A DNA stretch of 64,000 nucleotides from Diabrotica undecimpunctata (GCF_040954645.1 NC_092806.1:160824328-160888327); one strand, 5' to 3'. Counted from the first letter of the stretch, positions 1 through 11,556 are shown. Program-made: numbers and translations. The notes: generated from the letters alone by a model not told the origin.

Positions 1-451
1 CTAGAGAATTAGGCGCGTTGGAAATTAGTTAAGTTTAAGTTTACATGTACAATGTTTTAGTAAACAAAATATATTTCTATAGTTAAAATTTGTGCAATTC
101 TTATTTTCATTCAATTCCTTGTTCCTATTGTGCAATTTAATAATATTCATATCAATAAATATTCTACCGAGAAGAAGACGTTGTCACGTAAAATCTTCGC
201 CCGTAAAACCGACTTTACAGGCAACCGATTTTTTATTATCCTAACTTTGAAACATCCTGTGGAATAATTCCGTTTACGAATTTTCGTAAAACCTTATTTT
301 TCGGTTGCAACCATGTCTCCTAAGCATTGTGTTTTTTGTTTCATGTCAAAATATGGCTTGGTTCATTTTTTAGAGTCAAATGAATTTGCCACCCACAATT
401 TAGGACTTTTTTAATGATTATTTTGGGGTTATTTTGTAATAAGACGAGGTA

Positions 452-1546
452 GCTTTGGTGACTGTTATCATTAAGTCATACTTACATTTTGTTTACCCAT
501 GATTGATCATGGTTCTTAGTGTCGAAGATTGTGCGAACGCCGTTGCTCAGGTTGAAAATAGGCGAAATTATGAATATGTGGCTAGAGTACTACACACTCA
601 TCGCTCTACCGTCCAAAGGGTAGTGGAAAGTTTTATACGAACTAGAAAAAACAAGCGTAAAGAGGGAAGTAGCAGGAAGCGCAAAACTACCGCTTTAGAT
701 GATCGTTTTATACGAGTCACCGCTTTGTGGGATCGTCATTTAACAGCGGCGGTGCAAATAAGAAATCAGCTTCAAGAGGTTCGAGGCAATAATGTAAATG
801 TATTTACAGTTCGTCGAAGATTACATGAATTTGGTTTGCAAAGCTTGCTTCACTCATCAGATGGGAGCGAACAAATATGTCGTCGAACTGGAGAAAGATT
901 TGCGGAGTGTGCTTTCAGTCCCCCGTTAGCCATGTAAGGGGTTCGGTGAAGATATGGGCAGGAATATCCCGAGCGGTGCACACTGAATTGGTATTTATTG
1001 AGGGTTCGTTGACTGCACACCGGTATATTGAGGAAATTTTAGCGAATTACGTAGTACCCTCTTCTCAATATATCGGCAATGCTTTTCTATTGATGCAAGA
1101 TAATTCGCGACCCCACACTGCAATGTGTGTCAGGCAATGTTTAGAGGAAGTTGGTATTAATAAAATGAACTGGCCAGCGTGTTCGCCAGATCTTAACCCA
1201 ATAGAGCACGTTTGGGACATGCTTCGAACTTCGCTTGGCTTTAGAAGAGGAATAGCAAAACGTCCAGCAATATGATATTCTCAACCTCAGAGACAGCATG
1301 AACCAACTTGTACAGGCAGTTATAGAGGCTATTTTAGGCAATACAAAGTATTAAGTTATTTTTAGTAGTTTTTCTTTGTTATTTGCGTACTTAGGTTAAG
1401 TTACATTTAAGTTGTTTTTTTTATGTTTTATTATTGTTATCATTGTTCATTAAAACCAAGATCATGTCGTTGATTTTAATCATTATTTAAATACACTGCT
1501 TCTGGGATGTCGATATGACATTCCTTCGATATCAGTCACCAAAGCC
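452..1546 (+). mobile_element. Tc1-like transposon relic with inverted ends
   Basis: The ends match as an imperfect terminal inverted repeat: 452-469 against the reverse complement of 1529-1546 share 17 of 18 bases (gctttggtgactg-N-tatc). Between them lies a decayed Tc1-type transposase reading in the plus direction. The spacing of about 1.1 kb is short for a complete Tc1 element, consistent with an internal deletion. The outermost bases and the TA target duplication could not be fixed exactly. Confidence 0.8.
503..1275 (+). pseudogene. Tc1/mariner (DD34E) transposase, frameshifted and internally deleted
   Basis: Two overlapping frames give parts of one cut-and-paste transposase. The first (503-937) looks like the N-terminal paired helix-turn-helix DNA-binding region, with basic segments around residues 45-65. 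The second (877-1275) gives the DDE catalytic core: VKIWAGIS, then QDNSRPHTA with the second catalytic Asp, then WPACSPDLNPIEHVWD with the catalytic Glu. There are 34 residues between that Asp and Glu, the Tc1 spacing. The segment that should carry the first catalytic Asp is missing at the junction near 880-940, so the enzyme cannot be functional. Assignment by family motifs; confident at superfamily level. Confidence 0.85.
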
Positions 1547-1555
1547 CCCAATAAT

Positions 1556-3334
1556 AAAATTTTTTTATTTAAGGATTTAAGAATTGAAAGTAAGGTTAGA
1601 TATTTATTTGATGTATTTTGTTTTATATAAATAATAAAAATCTACACAAGAACAAAAATAGACCTTGGTGAATATTTTTTAAAAGAAATCAGTTATTTTA
1701 ATTACCTGGTGTGTGACACAAGAGAAACCTTTTATGCCTGAAGAGACATAAAACACTGGAAATAACGTGGAAATTATGGAATAACGAAGAAGCTTACATT
1801 TTACACTTATCTGTAAACACAGATATATACCTGTTAGTCAACTGATAGTTTTTGTTGTAAGCGTTTCATTTAGATTACTTTCAAATAGATTATTTTTTTA
1901 AATGTATCTTTTTGAGATGTATCTTTGGCTCTAACAAGAACAATGCAACACTAAAAATCGAACAACATTCATCTGCAATACGGCGTTCAGCATTGCCATG
2001 ATTTATGTTGTTTACTTGGATGTGCTCCAAAAATAGAACCAACATTTTCAACTTTATTTCTCTAACACAGTAACGTTCGGTGGTCATAAAACGCTAAGAA
2101 CGATACACTTCTTTAAACCCTAATGACACTGTACAAGGCGTCAAAAGATTCTGTCGTAAATTATACCACGGATCTTTCTAATTTTACATGAAAGTTTAAC
2201 ATTATTTCATGAAAATGGATGGTATACAATGACTAATGAAACCGAAGAAACGATGTAATTGATTATCGATTTTTGTTGGCTATTAGAGGGGGTGATTTAG
2301 TTGTGGGTACAGTAGTTATTCCTAAGAAGTGGACACGATTTATAAACACAGTATAATTACAAGAGAACAATAACGAAATTTGGTTATGGATCATAAAATA
2401 AAATTGCTGAAGTAATCAAGAAATAACTTTCTAAATACGCATACGGCGACATCTAAGAAACAAGCAAAAGGTAAAAATCTAAAGATTTTTACTTGTTCGA
2501 AACAAAAATTCAGATTCTAACCTAAATATGTGCCTTCTACGTTATACAACGCAAACACAAGATGAATAAACCATAACCAACCAACCCAACGCATATCAAT
2601 AGCTTTCGAGTTTTTCTATTTACGTGAAAAATATTCCTCTTTGATCAATGCTTATTAAAAAAGGGCGTAGTAATAACACTCTTAAACATTTCAGTTCATG
2701 GTCCAATTTTTATGCATTTAAAGCAATAAAACTTGTTGAAATATGTATCAACATACTTTATTGCTAACTTAGTTTCCCCTCAAAGTTGATAAAATTGCGT
2801 TTACCTAAACAGCTTCACTATCGAACAATAGACTGAACAATGTTGTTGAACAATGAACAATAGAGAATGAATGTAGTTTCGCTGAAAATGCAGATGCGCG
2901 GACGATTATGGTGCCTATAAAGTGCGCGTCACCATATAATCAAAAGACAGACCCTTCTTGTAAAAGTTACCTGTTAGTTGAAAGAATTATTCATTCTCTC
3001 TATTTTGCCAATGCTTATAAAGGTCCTCAATTATTATGAAGGAAAAAGTTTTCGATCACTATCTGCTATCAGTAATGATCTATGTTAAGCAGATACCTTT
3101 TAGTTTTGGGATTAAGTGTAACATAAAGAAGAATGGAAAAATCGATGATAGGTGTGACATTGAATAACAAGATGAAAAACAAAGATCTATGGCCGAAAAC
3201 TAGATTAAACATGTCATTAAATGACCTTGTAAACTGGAAATGGGTTAGCAAATTACTGGAAAGGACAGAACTACCAATGGTAGATAAGTAAGCAGAGGAA
3301 GACCACTTAAACGGGGGAGGCTGATGATAATATT
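1556..3334. other. Non-coding stretch, no recognised feature
   Basis: AT-rich sequence between the Tc1-like relic and the hAT element. Short open frames here show no recognisable protein motif. No RNA gene or clear repeat structure was seen. Confidence 0.6.
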
Positions 3335-3903
3335 TAGACTTCGGCAAATATGCATATTGCATATTTTGCATATTGTGCATATTTTATGCAAATATTTCAT
3401 ATTTTGGCATATTTGTATAAAAGTTTGCATAAAGTGCATAAAAAATTTTTAAACATACCAATTTATTTCAATTCTTGTATAAAATTTTGTAGTCATTTTA
3501 ATCAAGAAATGATCTAAGTACGTAATCTCTACAGGTACAAAACATTTACAATTTCAATGAAGATCAATTTAAGTAGCCCTCAACATTCTTAGAAAGTCTC
3601 GGTCACTGAGGCATTCAGTTATTGGATAATCGCTAAGGGTTCGTTCATTTGCATTTTATGATCTAATCCCCAAATCTATCTACAATAGTATTTGTAATTG
3701 TACTAAGTAATTGTATCTTAACAGCAGGTAAACGGCTAATAGTTTTGTTCCTAATTTAGGGATTTTCCAAAATCTCCCAGTTTATTGAATTAGGTACCTA
3801 AACATTTCTAATTTGATGCTCAGATTTGTAAATCATTTTTGTTTTAATATTCAAAGCGTAAACACTCGTTGTGCGTAACAAAAAGGAAGATTGTGATTTT
3901 ATA

Positions 3904-5996
3904 ATGCCTAAAACAACCAGTGCTTCAACTTGGATTAAACCTTATAAAGAGCTGTCTATGGATATGGGAAAAATCTACTGTTCAGTCTGTGGCAAAATTG
4001 TAAGTATCTAATATTTTCTATTAAATATCTAATATTTCATACATACAGGGTGTTTCCAAATGACACTTACAACATTTGACTGTAGATACTTATCGAAAAA
4101 TTGAACAAAACGATATAGTTAATGAGGGGTCAAACTTATTTACTTTTCGAGATACAGGGTGTTAAAATTAAAAAAAATTAAATTCTTTTAGTTAATAACA
4201 ACAATAACTTTAAAACCAATAAACGTATTTACTTGAAATTTAGTACTCGTAGGTTGTTTTTAAATGAAAAATAGCTTCCTTTAGTGAGAAAAAATTGTCC
4301 ATGGTACAATACAATGGTGTGTATTTAGAAAAATTTTTCACCTTTACTTTTTTTATGAAGTCAGCTATTCTAAAACACAATTATTTTTATTGTAATTGAA
4401 TTAACAAAAAAAAAACTTTTGTTGAATTTTAAAATAAGTTATATGATGTACTAATGGTTAGTAACAAAAACTAATTTGTGGATTAATACTGCATTTAAAA
4501 CACTAAGCGAGTGTTTTTTTTCCAAACCAGTTATTTGATTAACCAAAAACACCTTGTATATTTTTATATTTTAAAGGTTGGGTTAAAATAAAGGTTTTTA
4601 TTTTTATTTATAGATAGCATGTGAGAAGAAATTTCAGATAGACCAACATGTGAGAACTGCTTCACACATTGCAAAAAAAGGAAAAATAGGAGGAAAACAT
4701 CAAACTTCAATGGCTAAATGTTTCCAATCTACTTCAAAAAAATTAGATGAGCAAGAAACTTTTAATGAAGACTTGTGTCGCGCATTAGTGTCTGCAAACA
4801 TACCGCTTTCAAAATTAGCAAATGTAAATTTTAGTTCGTTTCTAAAAAAATATTGCAAACTTAATGTTCCAAGTGATCGGTCTCTAAGAAGAAATAATGT
4901 GAACGGGCTATACTCGTCGGTGTTAATTAATATTAAGGAAGAAATTGCAGATAATTATTTTTACATATCTGTAGACGAAACCACTGATTCCTCAGGAAAG
5001 TATATTGCTCATTTATTGATTGGTGTTCTTAAAGAAGATACCTTACCAAAATCTCATTTTATTTCATGCCAGCAACTTGAGAAAACAAATGCTTTAACAA
5101 TTTCGCGTTTTATACAAGAAACATTAGCAACTTTTTTTCTTCCGACAACTATTCCTTCTAATAAATTACTGCTTATTTTATCGGATGCTGCTCCTTATAT
5201 GGTGAAAGCAGGACAAAATTTAAAAATATTTTTCCCAGATTTAATACATGTTACTTGTGTAGCGCATGAATTAAACAGAGTTGCAGAGGAAATACGAAAA
5301 AAGTTTCCTCTTGTAAATACCATGATATCCAGCTTCAAAAAAGTATTTCTTAAATCTCCTATAAGAATTCAACTTTATAAAGAAATGCTCTACCTAACAT
5401 TCCTCTTCCACCACAACCTATTTTAACGCGATGGGGAACATGGTTAGAAGCAGCAAATTTTTATGCAGATCATTTTGTTAAAATAAAGAACATAATTGAT
5501 ACGTTAACAGATGAAAGTTCCCAATCTCTTTTGGATTCTAAACAAACTTTTCAGAGTAACTTGCTTCAACAAGAACTTTCATTTATAAAATCAAATTTTA
5601 GTTTTGTTCAAAAAACAATTACTTACTCAGTTAGAATCACCAAAACTGTCATTGTTCGAAAGTACAGCATTAATAAAAGAATTTGCGTCATGTTGTCGGA
5701 ACGTTAGAGGTAATATTGGAAAAGATATTTTAAAAAAATTTGAAGCTACTATGGAAAAAAATAAAGGTTACCATATTCTTTCTGAAGTAGTCAGTGTTCT
5801 AGCTGGAAATATTTCGGAAACAATTAATTTAGAACCAAATGTTTTGGTTAGTTTGAAAAATGCTCCCGTTACATCAGTTGATGTTGAACGAAGTTTTTCC
5901 ATATATAAATATATGTACTCAGACAGAAGCCACAAGTTTTTGTTAGAAAATTTTGAACACCACTTGGTCATTTATTGTTACCATAATTCTAAATGA
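3904..5996 (+). pseudogene. hAT transposase, two exons, two frameshifts
   Basis: Exon 1 (3904-3999, 32 codons from ATG) ends in CSVCGKI and a GTAAGT donor at 4000. Exon 2 begins after an AG at 4612-4613 in phase 0 with IACEKKFQIDQHVRTASH. Splicing joins Cys-x2-Cys to His-x5-His, rebuilding a BED/CGGBP1-like zinc finger, good evidence that the intron is real. Downstream are hAT catalytic signatures: SVDETTDSSG (first Asp), LLILSDAAPY (second Asp) and the C-terminal dimerisation block SVDVERSFSIYKYM with the Glu. Frameshifts near 5,395 and 5,600 break the frame, so this copy is probably dead although all three catalytic positions survive. CGGBP1-like hAT is the best family guess. Confidence 0.82.
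4044..4560. mobile_element. Small inverted-repeat element in the hAT intron
   Basis: Begins tacagggtgtttcc and ends aaaaacaccttgtata; the ends are imperfect inverted repeats of about 13 bp. It fills most of the 614-bp intron and has no coding capacity. The tacagggtg-type terminus recurs at 51,502, 53,885 and 63,207-63,395, so it may belong to a wider family of MITE-like elements. Confidence 0.5.
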
Positions 5997-6960
5997 GTTT
6001 ATTCATACTTAAAAATGATGTAGTTACTTAAAATAAATGTAAATCTTAATGAATAGTAGGAAATATTTAGTTATGTACACTTTTTTTTTAAATAAAATTG
6101 TTACTATTTTACGATTTTTTTATTTATTTGTATGCATATTTTGTAAAATATTTGCATATTTTCGGGTAAACACGTGCATATTTATGCGCATATTTTCTAC
6201 ATTTTTATTTGCATATTTGCCGAAGTCTAATAATAATAGTATGTTATATTTTTTACAAATCCTTACAACACAAACATCAATTGCATTAAGATCTATTCCA
6301 AGATCTATTCAATTGGTCAATTTTTGTCTTCGATAGTCTTGTAGAAATAATTCTTGAACATCCTCTTATACATTAGACGTGAAATGGTTATTACTTAAGA
6401 CACTAGTGCTTGCTTCAGTTTATATATTGATTAAGATATCAATGATAACATTAACATTTGCAAGATTCTTACCTAGCAATAGATTTGTGTGCTCAAAATG
6501 CTTGAACCATATCTAAATTTGACCAAAATATTTATTGTTTGCAACAGCCATGTTGCAGTAAATATTGTGAACTCTAAAAGGTATGAATCAAACAGCTTGG
6601 CGAGACAAAATATACAATCTGAAGTCTCGTAAATAAAAATATATGACATGTCCAAATCGTCGATGTAATTAGGACTATTATCAAATGGTTAGTAAGTTTT
6701 GTTTCAATAATAATAAGAATAGCAGAGGTCCCAAAACTGATTCTTGTGGTACGCCTGATAAAACTTTTTTTTGACCAATGAAACAATCTATGTTCTTCCT
6801 GTAAGATATGATTTTAAGAGGTCATAAATAGTACCCCTTATTCATAGTACTCCAATTGATTAATAGTATTTGAATATTCACCCAATCAAAAGCCTTTGTT
6901 AGGTCACACATTCATCCGTTTGTCAGTTCTCCTATATTAAGACCCTGAACAATAAGTTTA

Positions 6961-8255
6961 CAATACAAAAATAAAGGCGACAGAAAAGATTGTAAGAACT
7001 ACCGAGGGCTTAGTGTAACTAACTCAATCTGTAGAGTCTACGGGAAGATAATTAAAAGCCGAATTGAAGATTGTTGGGAAGACGCTGAAGATCAGAGTGG
7101 CTTTCGTACTGGTCGTTCTTGTATAGACAATGTATTCTGCCTAAAACAAACAATAGAAACGCGTTTGGAACATAATATGGAAACACACATGGTATTTATT
7201 GATCTTCAAAAAGCGTATGACAGTGTCCAATTAGCCAAGCTATGGCAGGTGCTAGAAGACAGGAATATTCCACCGATTTACATTAATGCTGTAAGGGAGT
7301 TATACGATGATATGACGAGTGTAATAAAGATTGGACAAAAAGTGACAAAAAGGATAAAAGTGACCAAAGGACTTCGCCAAGGCTGCTGCATTGCACCTAC
7401 ACTCTTTAAGATTTATTTGGAGGGGGTTTTGGATATTTGGAAAAGAAAATGTGAACCTATGGGTGTTAAAATTGGAGACCATACACTGTACAGCTTGCAT
7501 TTTACTGATGACCAAGTAATACTCGCAGAAGATCAAGATGATATCCACTACATGTTACGAAAAATAGATGAAGAATATACTAAGTGGGGCTTATCAATTA
7601 ATCCATCAAAAACAGAGTACGTAGTAGTGGAAGGTGAAGGAAAGCACTTAGAACTAGGAAGCAAACAAATTCAAAATACTGATAGCTATAAATATCTTGG
7701 TGTAAACATTACAAACAATGGTCGGAATACAAAAGAAATAGCTACTAGAATTGGTCAAGGAAATTCAGCAATACGTCAACTGAATAGTATACTTTGGAAC
7801 AACCACATCACCCGAAACACAAAAATTAGGATATACAAAAGTATCATAGAAACCATTGGTTCAGAGCTTTGGGTAATAAATAAAAATGACGCTTCCAAAA
7901 TAAAAGCAATGGAAATGAATTATTGGAGAAGATGTTGCCAACTCACTAGAAGAGATAGAGTAAGGAATACTGAAATCAGAGAGCGTATGGGCATAGCCAT
8001 TGACGTCCTGGAAACTATAGAATGCAAAAGGCTGAAATGGTATGGCCATGTAGAAAGGATGAATGATCAACGATGGCCAAAGAGAATGTTACAGTGGATC
8101 CCCACCAACCGCAGGAAAAAGGGAAGACCAAGAAGATCGTGGAGACAAGAAGTAAAAGGTGCAATGGAAGATAGGGGTCTACAAGTAGATGACTGGAACG
8201 ATCGCAAGCGTTGGAAGCTAGGTTGCGAGAAACGGCGGCAGCTGTAATAAACTCG

Positions 8256-8291
<36 letters not shown>
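6961..8291 (+). mobile_element. 5'-truncated LINE insertion with 12-bp TSD and (TA)n tail
   Basis: The perfect duplication acaataagttta is present at 6949-6960 and 8292-8303. Between them lies a 5'-truncated non-LTR element ending in a (TA)n tract. The insertion splits the older minus-strand LINE, so it is younger than that relic. Such TSDs and tails are the standard signature of target-primed reverse transcription. Confidence 0.92.
6964..8247 (+). pseudogene. LINE reverse transcriptase, C-terminal part, uninterrupted frame
   Basis: The frame is open from the insertion junction to the stop at 8245-8247 but lacks the endonuclease and first RT motifs. Visible in order: NKGDRKDCKNYRGLSV (RT start), DQSGFRTGRS, VFIDLQKAYDSV (first catalytic Asp), GLRQGCCIAPTLFKIY, and the active-site box as FTDDQV instead of FADD. 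Then YKYLGVNI and a C-terminal region with WYGHVERM and GRPRRSW, characteristic of RTE-like arthropod LINEs. The exact clade is uncertain. The open frame suggests a fairly recent insertion, but the copy is dead on arrival because the 5' part is absent. Confidence 0.85.

Positions 8292-8292
<1 letters not shown>
8257..8292. repeat. (TA)n microsatellite, LINE 3' tail
   Basis: Alternating TA tract directly after the LINE stop codon and before its 3' TSD, so it is the tail of that element, perhaps expanded afterwards. Confidence 0.9.
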
Positions 8293-8296
<4 letters not shown>

Positions 8297-9289
8297 AAGT
8301 TTAATTACTGCCAGTAAAGCTGGCAGTAAAGCCCTAAAGTAGTTGTTGAATAGTTTTTCCTAAAATCAAACTGTCTCCTAGATATAATTGATTTACTATC
8401 CAGATAATTGATTATACGATCTTTAATTAAGATTTCAATAATTTTGCCTATTATTGGTACTATAGTTATAGGTCTACAGTTATCTGGTGTATTTAAATAT
8501 CCTTTTTTATTAATTGGAATTACGTTTTATATTTTTAATAAATCAGACCAAGTACCCGTATTATATTTGTTAAATATCGTGAGTGGTTCAATTATTATAT
8601 CTAAAGCTTCCTTTATAATTTTATTGTTAAATCCATGAACTAAACAAAAAATATTTAACCCAATCATAAGCAGTGTGTGTTTTCTTATTTGTTGCTTTGC
8701 AAGCGAAGAGTTTTCTTAAATATTTAACTTTACTGTTAAACCAATGAATAATAGATTTCTTTTTTTTCACGGTCTTTATAGGGAAACAATTGCTGTGTTC
8801 TTCGTACATGTATTTCATAAACAATTCTGTCAAGTTGGTTGAATTACTCGGATATCGTCAAACATTCCAATCTTTGGATTTAATTCTATGCACAAAATCA
8901 TTAACATTTTTCTCACATAACAAAAGTATCAGCTACACAAAAAACAAAGTAAGACAGTTACAAAATTTGTCAAAGAAACTACGCCGCGAAATGAGGAGAT
9001 AGAAAAAGCAATCAAAAATTATTCTTTGTATATAGAATGTGGTTATATGAGTGATTCTCTATAACGAAGAAGTCATGGCAAGATGGAAAGATTGTCTTTG
9101 AAATCTGCTTGATGGTGGGAAAGAGAACCAGGAAAAGATAGACAATACTGTATTACATACGAGAAAATGAGATGCAACAAAAAAATAAAAAATGGAAAAT
9201 TCACCGCAAATGATAAAATAATGATGCCAAGATACTCACTTTGGGCAAAATATTAGCAGGTACATTTTCCACGAATTAGACTTATGGAA

Positions 9290-9575
9290 GAAGTGCCATA
9301 GAAAATCTGCGTTACAAATGCTCCTCAGGTTTGTTACTGAATTAAGTTTTCCAATTGGCAAGAGTCGTTTGATTATCACTAATGCTGGAGGAGAAAGTAA
9401 AGGATTTGTAAAGCTTTGTTAGAATTTGTTTTAAACTCTACGAAAGATGACTTCAAAGATTATTTTTGACAAATGATACATTTCCTTATGATCAATGGGG
9501 ACGTAGTTATGAACAGTGCCAGTTACCATTCAAGATGTAAGGAAAAATTGCCTAACAGTAACCGAAAAAAAGCTG
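9290..9575 (+). pseudogene. Degenerate relic of a Sailor-like (DD82E-type) transposase
   Basis: Frames here give PIGKSRLIITNAGGESKGF and, in another frame, QMIHFLMINGDVVMNSASYHSR. They line up with GKGRRLIIVHIGSSDGF and QMIDLLPKNCVIVMDNASYH of the intact transposase encoded just downstream. The catalytic Asp of MDN is replaced by Asn-Ser here. It is an older, diverged member of the same family, immediately left of the intact copy. Family assignment rests on that direct comparison. Confidence 0.65.
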
Positions 9576-9871
9576 TAATATTGGTTATAGTGTATTTTTA
9601 TGTATGAGACAGTAATAAAACAATAAATTATGTATGCAAATCCCTAAACTGTTGATACGGGTGACTCAATGAAAAACAGATATTTGTCAACAAGTTTACA
9701 GAAGTATATAGGAAAACAATTTTAAATTGACTATGACCACCAGGTATAAAGGTTGGAGCAGAATAGAATACAATAGTTGTGAGGATTACTAATCCCTTAA
9801 TAAGGTTGCCAGTGTCGGAGTGATGGAGGTTAACAGGTACTAATGAATTTGCAAGAAATGTAAGATGTTTA

Positions 9872-9899
9872 TTTTATTGGTTATATATAACCAATAAAA
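9872..9899. repeat. Perfect 28-bp palindrome P1 in transposon copy 1
   Basis: ttttattggttat / atataaccaataaaa reads identically on both strands over 28 bases. The same palindrome is at 29,947-29,974 in copy 2. It could be a cruciform or a dimeric protein-binding site in the subterminal region. Confidence 0.9.
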
Positions 9900-9944
9900 G
9901 TTTAATAAGTACCTACCTATTTGCAAAATAAAGTTTAATTCTTT

Positions 9945-9972
9945 AGATAAAATAAAACGTTTTATTTTATCT
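9945..9972. repeat. Perfect 28-bp palindrome P2 in transposon copy 1
   Basis: agataaaataaaac / gttttattttatct is a perfect self-complementary 28-mer, about 45 bp after P1. It is conserved at 30,020-30,047 in copy 2. Conservation of both palindromes in two copies argues for function in the element. Confidence 0.9.
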
Positions 9973-10188
9973 GAAATGAGTGCATTCCACGAAGTAAGGG
10001 TTTCAACAATCAAACATTTAATTCTTTAATTCCAGGAATCTATGACAGTAATTGACTAGATAATTACCTTCTAAACTTATTCCACAGAAAATGTGATAGT
10101 GGGTTTTTCCATTTTGTATATAGGAAGGTCCAAGTGGCGTATTCAAAATTCTTAACAGTTCACTAAATGTAGGTACTTCAGTTGCAAG

Positions 10189-11556
10189 GTGCAGTTTATT
10201 GTGTATACTAGTGTTATGGAAAATTTGGAAGTGCCGTGTAAACGCCGAAAAATTGGTCCTCTAACAGTTAATGAAAAAACATTAATATTTAATTGTTTTA
10301 AATCATTTACAGACAAACGTTTATGTGAAAGTGTTGATGAGACCGTTGAGTTAGTTAGCAGTACACTTGGTGTTGGGAAATCTACGATTTACAGAGTTAT
10401 TAAAGAAGAGAAATGTGGTAGTTTTCAAATGCCACGTAATGCTCCAGGGAAACCAAAATTTCAAATAGAATATCATTTTAAAGAAGGACTTCGACGGAAA
10501 GTGCATGAATTCTTCTTTAGACAAGAATTTCCAACATTGGATAAAGTTCTTGTCTCAGTTCGAGATGATAAGGATTACCCAGAAATGAGTCGAAGTACGT
10601 TATGGAAACTTTTAAAAGAAATAGGCTTCCGCTGGAAAAAGAATCCCAGAAAGTCTATTTTATTAGAAAGAAGCGATATTGTCATATGGAGAAGACATTT
10701 TCTAAGAACCATAAAGGAAATGAGAAACCAAAAAAGAAAAATATTTTATCTTGATGAAACATGGATCAACGAGGGTCATACACCAAATAAATTTTGGCAG
10801 GATGAAACTGTTACAAGTCAAAGGCACGCTTTTGTAAATAACTTATCTACTGGTTTAAACCCACCATCAGGAAAGGGACGCAGGCTAATAATAGTACACA
10901 TTGGCAGTTCAGACGGTTTTGTTGAAGGTGGTTTATTAACTTTTGAATCAACTCGTACCGGTGACTGCCATGAAGACATGAACGCTGATGTCTTTCAAGA
11001 ATGGTTCGAACAAATGATAGATCTTCTTCCTAAGAACTGTGTAATAGTAATGGATAATGCAAGTTATCACTACAGACTTATAGAAGGACTGCCCACAACC
11101 AAGTGGTTAAAAAAAGACTTGCAGAATTGGCTGAGTTCAAAAAATATTACGTACCATCCCGGATCTATAAGAAAGGAACTTTATTCGTTGTGTGCCCTTC
11201 ATAAAGAAAAATTTAAAAAATACGAAATTGATGAAATTGCCAAAAATCGTGGAATGACAGTACTTAGATCCCCACCATATCATTGTGAATTAAACCCGAT
11301 TGAACTGGTATGGGCACAGATAAAGAGTGAAGTTTCAAGAAAAAATACCACTTTTAAAATTCATGATGTTAAACAGTTGTTTTTGGAGGCCGTAAATAAT
11401 GTAAAACCTGAAAACTGGGAAAAGGCAGTAAATCACACTATTAAAGAAGAGGAAAAAATGTGGAAGCTGGACAATATTACTGATAAAATGATCGAGCCAG
11501 TTATTATAAATCATAAATCTGAAAGTTCATCTTCTGAATCTGATTTGGATTTGTAA
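10189..11556 (+). CDS. DD82E transposase, 455 aa, apparently intact
   Basis: Cut-and-paste transposase of the IS630/Tc1/mariner superfamily. The N-terminus (about residues 25-75) looks like a helix-turn-helix (LGVGKSTIYRVIKEEK); a second helical DNA-binding segment spans about 100-150. Catalytic residues: Asp189 in FYLDETWIN, Asp289 in VIVMDNASYH and Glu372 in LNPIELVWA, with 82 residues between the last two. That spacing is the one I associate with the Sailor (DD82E) family, much longer than Tc1 (34). The C-terminus is acidic (ESSSSESDLDL). A second Met at residue 10 (MENLEV, position 10,216) may be the real start. No stop or frameshift occurs, so this copy may still be active or recently so; copy 2 has two frameshifts. 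Confidence 0.88.
   Translation: MQFIVYTSVMENLEVPCKRRKIGPLTVNEKTLIFNCFKSFTDKRLCESVDETVELVSSTLGVGKSTIYRVIKEEKCGSFQMPRNAPGKPKFQIEYHFKEGLRRKVHEFFFRQEFPTLDKVLVSVRDDKDYPEMSRSTLWKLLKEIGFRWKKNPRKSILLERSDIVIWRRHFLRTIKEMRNQKRKIFYLDETWINEGHTPNKFWQDETVTSQRHAFVNNLSTGLNPPSGKGRRLIIVHIGSSDGFVEGGLLTFESTRTGDCHEDMNADVFQEWFEQMIDLLPKNCVIVMDNASYHYRLIEGLPTTKWLKKDLQNWLSSKNITYHPGSIRKELYSLCALHKEKFKKYEIDEIAKNRGMTVLRSPPYHCELNPIELVWAQIKSEVSRKNTTFKIHDVKQLFLEAVNNVKPENWEKAVNHTIKEEEKMWKLDNITDKMIEPVIINHKSESSSSESDLDL

Larger units (their letters stand above)
3335..6230 (+). mobile_element. hAT-superfamily DNA transposon with TIRs and GCATATT-rich ends
   Basis: The left end (3335-3355) and the reverse complement of the right end (around 6210-6230) share tagacttcggcaaatatgca. 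The flanks ataatatt and ataataat match 7 of 8 bases, as expected for the 8-bp hAT target duplication. Both subterminal regions (3351-3440 and 6129-6218) are crowded with GCATATT-like motifs, the usual kind of hAT transposase-binding array. The element encodes a spliced transposase and has a second small element in its intron. Confidence 0.85.
6470..8950 (-). pseudogene. Old LINE RT relic (Jockey/CR1-like), split by a younger LINE
   Basis: Read on the minus strand from about 8,830 downwards it gives the linker KKSIIHWFNSKVKYLRKLF. RT fragments follow: GYLNTPDNCRPITIVPIIGK, RRQFDFRKNYSTTTL, then (past the inserted LINE) LTKAFDWV, SGVPQ-SVLGPLLF and an YIDDLDM remnant near 6,655. Order and spacing match a non-LTR reverse transcriptase of the Jockey/CR1 group. 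Many stops and frameshifts show long decay. The coding order is interrupted at 6,961-8,291 by an opposite-strand LINE. Confidence 0.75.

Noticed and set aside
8408..8638. Plus-strand open frame of 76 codons, hydrophobic, suggesting a membrane protein
   Set aside because: It is the antisense of the minus-strand LINE RT relic (PDNCRPITIVP region); hydrophobicity is an antisense artefact.
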